A stretch of DNA of 64,000 bases from Bacillus sp. E(2018) (GTDB lineage Bacteria; Bacillota; Bacilli; Bacillales; Fictibacillaceae). Location: the NCBI RefSeq assembly GCF_005503015.1, contig NZ_SCOL01000001.1:496001-560000 (forward strand). The letters run 5' to 3'. The notes beneath the pieces were generated by a model. That model was not told the DNA's origin. It worked only from the letters and a program-made list of their open reading frames with translations, and did not search any database. The translations under genes were made by a program, and so were the position numbers. Below, one piece after another: positions 61,266 to 64,000 of this stretch (position 1 is its first letter; every line of letters starts with the position of its first letter).

Positions 61266-61661
61266 ATGAAACGCAGACTTGCCAGAGAAAAGGCATTTCA
61301 ATCGCTTTTTCAAATTGAAGTAAGTGACATCTCAGCTAGTGAAGCTATGGAGCATGTTTTAGAAGGAGAGCCATCAGACGAATTTTTAACAAATATGGTT
61401 CATGGTACGGTTGAAAAGAAAGAAGAAATCGAGCGTTTTCTAACGCCTTATTTAGAGAAATGGAGCTTTTCAAGACTAGCAAACGTAGAACGCGTTGTTC
61501 TTCAGATGGCAGCTTACGAATGGTTGTTCATGGAAGAGGTTCCTAAGAACGTAACGCTTAACGAAGCGATTGAAACAGCTAAAATCTTTGGCGGTGAAGA
61601 AGCAGGACGTTTCGTAAATGGAGTCCTAGGAAAAATAGTCAAAGATATTAACAATAATTAA
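61266..61661 (+). CDS. nusB: Transcription antitermination factor NusB
   Basis: RNA-binding helical protein that with NusE/S10 promotes rRNA antitermination. 131 aa, family start KRRLAREKAFQSLFQIE (boxA-binding Arg-rich motif), VERVVLQMAAYEW and NVTLNEAIETAKIFGGEEAGRFVNGVL. AAAGGAAG precedes the ATG. Normal length. Confidence 0.97.
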   Translation: MKRRLAREKAFQSLFQIEVSDISASEAMEHVLEGEPSDEFLTNMVHGTVEKKEEIERFLTPYLEKWSFSRLANVERVVLQMAAYEWLFMEEVPKNVTLNEAIETAKIFGGEEAGRFVNGVLGKIVKDINNN

Positions 61662-61701
61662 TTGAATAAAAACATCAACTACTTTTGAGGGGGACTTTAG
61701 A

Positions 61702-62565
61702 ATGGCTGTGTTAGACGGAAAACAAATTGCGAGAGAGATCAGAGAAAAACTTGCAAAAGAGATCCAAGACCTTAAACAAGAAGGAATTGTTCCAGGTTTA
61801 GCTGTTATTCTAGTAGGCGATCACCCAGCGTCTCGTTCATATGTATTAGCAAAAGAAAGAACGTGTAAAGAGCTTGGTATGCATTCGGTATTAACTGAGC
61901 TTCCTGAAACGATTTCTGAGAATGAATTGCTGCAATACATTCAAGCGTTTAACAATGACGAACAAATTGATGGGATTCTCGTGCAACTTCCCCTTCCTTC
62001 ACATATTAGTGAATCAAAAGTAATTGAAACCATTCTGCCTGAAAAAGATGTAGACGGGTTTCATCCGATTAATATTGGACGCATGCATGCAGGAGATGAG
62101 CAAGCGTTCATCCCTTGCACTCCGCTTGGAATTTTAGAGATGGTTAAACAAACCGGTGAAGATATTTCTGGAAAACATGTAGTCGTTGTAGGGAGAAGCA
62201 ACCTTGTTGGAAAGCCAGCTGGCCAGCTTTTCTTGCAAGAAAATGCGACGGTTACGTATTGTCACTCTAGGACTAAAAATCTTCGTGAACAAACATTGCA
62301 AGCTGATATTTTAATTGCGGCGGTAGGAAAACCGAACCTCATTACAGAAGATATGGTTAAAGCAGGAGCTGTTGTCATTGATGTAGGTGTTAATCGCAAA
62401 GAGGATGGAAAGCTTTGTGGAGATGTGGACTACGAAGCTATCAAACCTAAAGCGAAACATATCACTCCTGTTCCAGGAGGCGTTGGCCCAATGACGATTA
62501 CGATGTTAATGAACAATACGGTTCTTGCTTCAAAATGGAGAAAGCAGTTAAAGGAAGTACATTAA
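61702..62565 (+). CDS. folD: Bifunctional methylene-THF dehydrogenase/cyclohydrolase
   Basis: Interconverts 5,10-methylene-, 5,10-methenyl- and 10-formyl-THF with NADP. 287 aa: SRSYVLAKERTCKELGM contains the Tyr-x3-Lys active-site pair, DGILVQLPLPSH and VVVGRSNLVGKPAGQL the nucleotide-binding loop, and TPVPGGVGPMTITMLM the C-terminal signature. GAGGGGG precedes the ATG. It feeds one-carbon units linked with the glycine cleavage system and formyl-THF cycloligase in this window. Overlaps the xseA ATG by one base. Confidence 0.97.
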   Translation: MAVLDGKQIAREIREKLAKEIQDLKQEGIVPGLAVILVGDHPASRSYVLAKERTCKELGMHSVLTELPETISENELLQYIQAFNNDEQIDGILVQLPLPSHISESKVIETILPEKDVDGFHPINIGRMHAGDEQAFIPCTPLGILEMVKQTGEDISGKHVVVVGRSNLVGKPAGQLFLQENATVTYCHSRTKNLREQTLQADILIAAVGKPNLITEDMVKAGAVVIDVGVNRKEDGKLCGDVDYEAIKPKAKHITPVPGGVGPMTITMLMNNTVLASKWRKQLKEVH

Positions 62566-63926
62566 TGCAAAACAACAATCGGTATGTTCCAATATCGGCT
62601 GTAACCCGATATATTAAGAGGCTGTTTGAAAATGACGGTAACTTACAAGACGTATGGGTAAAAGGTGAACTGTCCAATGTTAAGCTTCATAGCAGGGGGC
62701 ATCTGTATTTTACGTTGAAAGATGCGAACAGCAGAGTTTCTGCTGTTATGTTTGCAGGAAACAACAGACATTTAAACTTCAAACCTGAAGAAGGAATGAA
62801 CGTTTTAATTCAAGGTTCGTTCTCTGTCTATGAACCTCAAGGACAATACCAACTCTATGTCAGAACGATGCAGCAAGACGGTGTTGGTAATTTATTTCTG
62901 GCGTACGAAAATCTTAAGAATATGTTAGATCAACAAGGCCTTTTTGATCCCGTACATAAAAAGCCGCTGCCTAAGTTTCCTTCAACGATTGGTGTGATCA
63001 CTTCACCAACAGGAGCTGCGGTGAGGGATATCGTGACTACTATAAAACGAAGATTTCCACTTGCTTCTGTCACTGTATATCCAGTGCTTGTTCAAGGTCC
63101 AGGCGCTGCTCCATCTATCGTTCGGGCGATTGAACGAGCGAATGCTTTGAATGAATCAGATGTCCTAATCGTGGGACGTGGCGGAGGTTCGATCGAAGAG
63201 CTATGGGCCTTTAATGAAGAGAGTGTTGCAAGAGCAATCTATCAATCACATCTGCCGATCATTTCTGCTGTGGGACATGAAACCGATTTTACGATATCCG
63301 ATTTTGTAGCAGATCTAAGAGCACCAACACCAACAGCTGCAGCTGAGATGGCAGTGCCTCATCTAGATGAATTGAAAGATCGATTATTTCAAAGAAATGT
63401 TCGCTTGAAACGGGTAATGAATGAATTTGTATCAGGTCATCAACAGCATCTTTCCCGACTACAAAAATCATATGCTTTTAAATACCCAACTCAATTGATT
63501 AAACAAAAAGAGCAAGAACTTGATAAGTGTATGGATCAATTAAAACGTACCGTGGAAAGTTTTGTTGATCAACATCAGAATCAGCTCTCACAGGTTAAGC
63601 GTCAACTGTTACTGTTTTCACCAAGAGGTCAGCTTCAGAAAGCAAACGAAAGAGTCGTTTCTTTGCATAAGACATTGTTAAAAGAAACCAATCGTCACGT
63701 AAGGCAGCACCAGAGGGATTTTTCAAACAAGATTTCTAGGCTATCTTCCCTTAATCCTCTAGCTGTAATGGATAGAGGGTACAGCTTGACCTATAAACAA
63801 GGCAAAGAAGAATTGGTCAAGTCCGTATCGCAGGTTAAGGCTGGAGATGCATTAACGATAAAGTTAAAAGATGGACAGATTGATTGTCACATCACTGGAA
63901 CGGAGGCGTCTTTTACGAATGACTGA
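62565..63926 (+). CDS. xseA: Exodeoxyribonuclease VII large subunit
   Basis: 453 aa from ATG 62565 (TAATG overlap with folD; AAGGAAG upstream). N-terminal OB-fold (QDVWVKGELSNVKLHSRGHLYFTLKD), catalytic domain with GVITSPTGAAVRDI and VGRGGGSIEELWAFN (Mg-dependent DNase motifs) and GHETDFTISDFVADLRAPTPTAAAE, then a long coiled coil (about 270-400). Degrades single-stranded DNA with XseB. Confidence 0.96.
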   Translation: MQNNNRYVPISAVTRYIKRLFENDGNLQDVWVKGELSNVKLHSRGHLYFTLKDANSRVSAVMFAGNNRHLNFKPEEGMNVLIQGSFSVYEPQGQYQLYVRTMQQDGVGNLFLAYENLKNMLDQQGLFDPVHKKPLPKFPSTIGVITSPTGAAVRDIVTTIKRRFPLASVTVYPVLVQGPGAAPSIVRAIERANALNESDVLIVGRGGGSIEELWAFNEESVARAIYQSHLPIISAVGHETDFTISDFVADLRAPTPTAAAEMAVPHLDELKDRLFQRNVRLKRVMNEFVSGHQQHLSRLQKSYAFKYPTQLIKQKEQELDKCMDQLKRTVESFVDQHQNQLSQVKRQLLLFSPRGQLQKANERVVSLHKTLLKETNRHVRQHQRDFSNKISRLSSLNPLAVMDRGYSLTYKQGKEELVKSVSQVKAGDALTIKLKDGQIDCHITGTEASFTND

Positions 63927-64000
63927 GAAAACAAGTAAACTTACATTTGAAGAAGCAATGATACAGCTTGAAGAAATCGTTGAAAAGCTTGAACAGGGAG
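63919..64000 (+). CDS. xseB: Exodeoxyribonuclease VII small subunit, N-terminal part
   Basis: Start of xseB, cut by the window edge. ATG 63919 gives MTEKTSKLTFEEAMIQLEEI, the typical XseB N terminus with the FEEAMxxLExIVxxLE pattern. Overlaps the xseA stop by 8 nt; GGAGG at 63902-63906. Confidence 0.9.
   Translation, partial: MTEKTSKLTFEEAMIQLEEIVEKLEQG

Overview
The window is chromosomal DNA from a Gram-positive, spore-forming, low-GC member of the Bacillaceae. Evidence: a complete spoIIIAA-AH operon, a GerA/SpoVAF-type germination protein, spore photoproduct lyase, a comG operon, lipoteichoic acid synthase, AGGAGG-type ribosome binding sites and a tandem glycine riboswitch. Gene order follows the B. 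subtilis pbpA-pst-yqg-yqh-spoIIIA-accBC-nusB-folD-xseAB segment. The differences suggest a relative outside the subtilis group, possibly Fictibacillus-like; this is inference from content, since no search could be run.

Layout. 1-5.2 kb: end of a class B penicillin-binding protein, then pstS-pstC-pstA-pstB-phoU behind a four-repeat Pho box. 5.3-6.0 kb: two small membrane-protein genes on the minus strand. 6.3-14.2 kb: an accessory four-gene operon (HTH-DUF4912 protein, GH57-GT4 fusion, nucleotidyltransferase with a degenerate phosphohexomutase domain, GH15 enzyme) that looks like a self-contained intracellular alpha-glucan module. 14.3-26.3 kb: rpmG (zinc-independent type), folate cycloligase, DUF92, MobA-like, HAD, M42 peptidase, GerA-family protein, yqgQ-glcK, ltaS behind an ECF-sigma promoter, and a LysM-M14 endopeptidase. 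26.4-29.6 kb: yqgX, a MidA-like methyltransferase, yqgY, mgsR and tRNA-Gln. 29.7-37 kb: comGA-GG with a nonsense codon in comGD, aroK, yqzE, and minus-strand yqhG and a SNF2 helicase. 37-41.2 kb: glycine riboswitch and gcvT-gcvPA-gcvPB. 41.2-49.8 kb: rhodanese protein, lipM, class II ribonucleotide reductase nrdJ, splB, mntR, patatin-like yqhO, yqhP, yqhQ. 49.9-52.6 kb: yqhR, aroQ, papA, efp. 53-58 kb: spoIIIA operon behind a SigE-type promoter. 58.3-64 kb: accB-accC-yqhY, a repeat-rich gap, nusB, folD, xseA and the start of xseB.

How the genes work together. Phosphate uptake (Pst/PhoU), glycine cleavage plus lipoate transfer (GcvT/PA/PB, LipM), one-carbon metabolism (FolD, formyl-THF cycloligase), fatty-acid initiation (AccB/AccC with YqhY) and sporulation (SpoIIIA, SplB, GerA-family protein) are each represented by linked genes. 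The main novelties are the alpha-glucan module with its apparent pseudo-phosphomutase domain, the broken comGD, and two unrelated intergenic arrays that share an exact 21-bp period.
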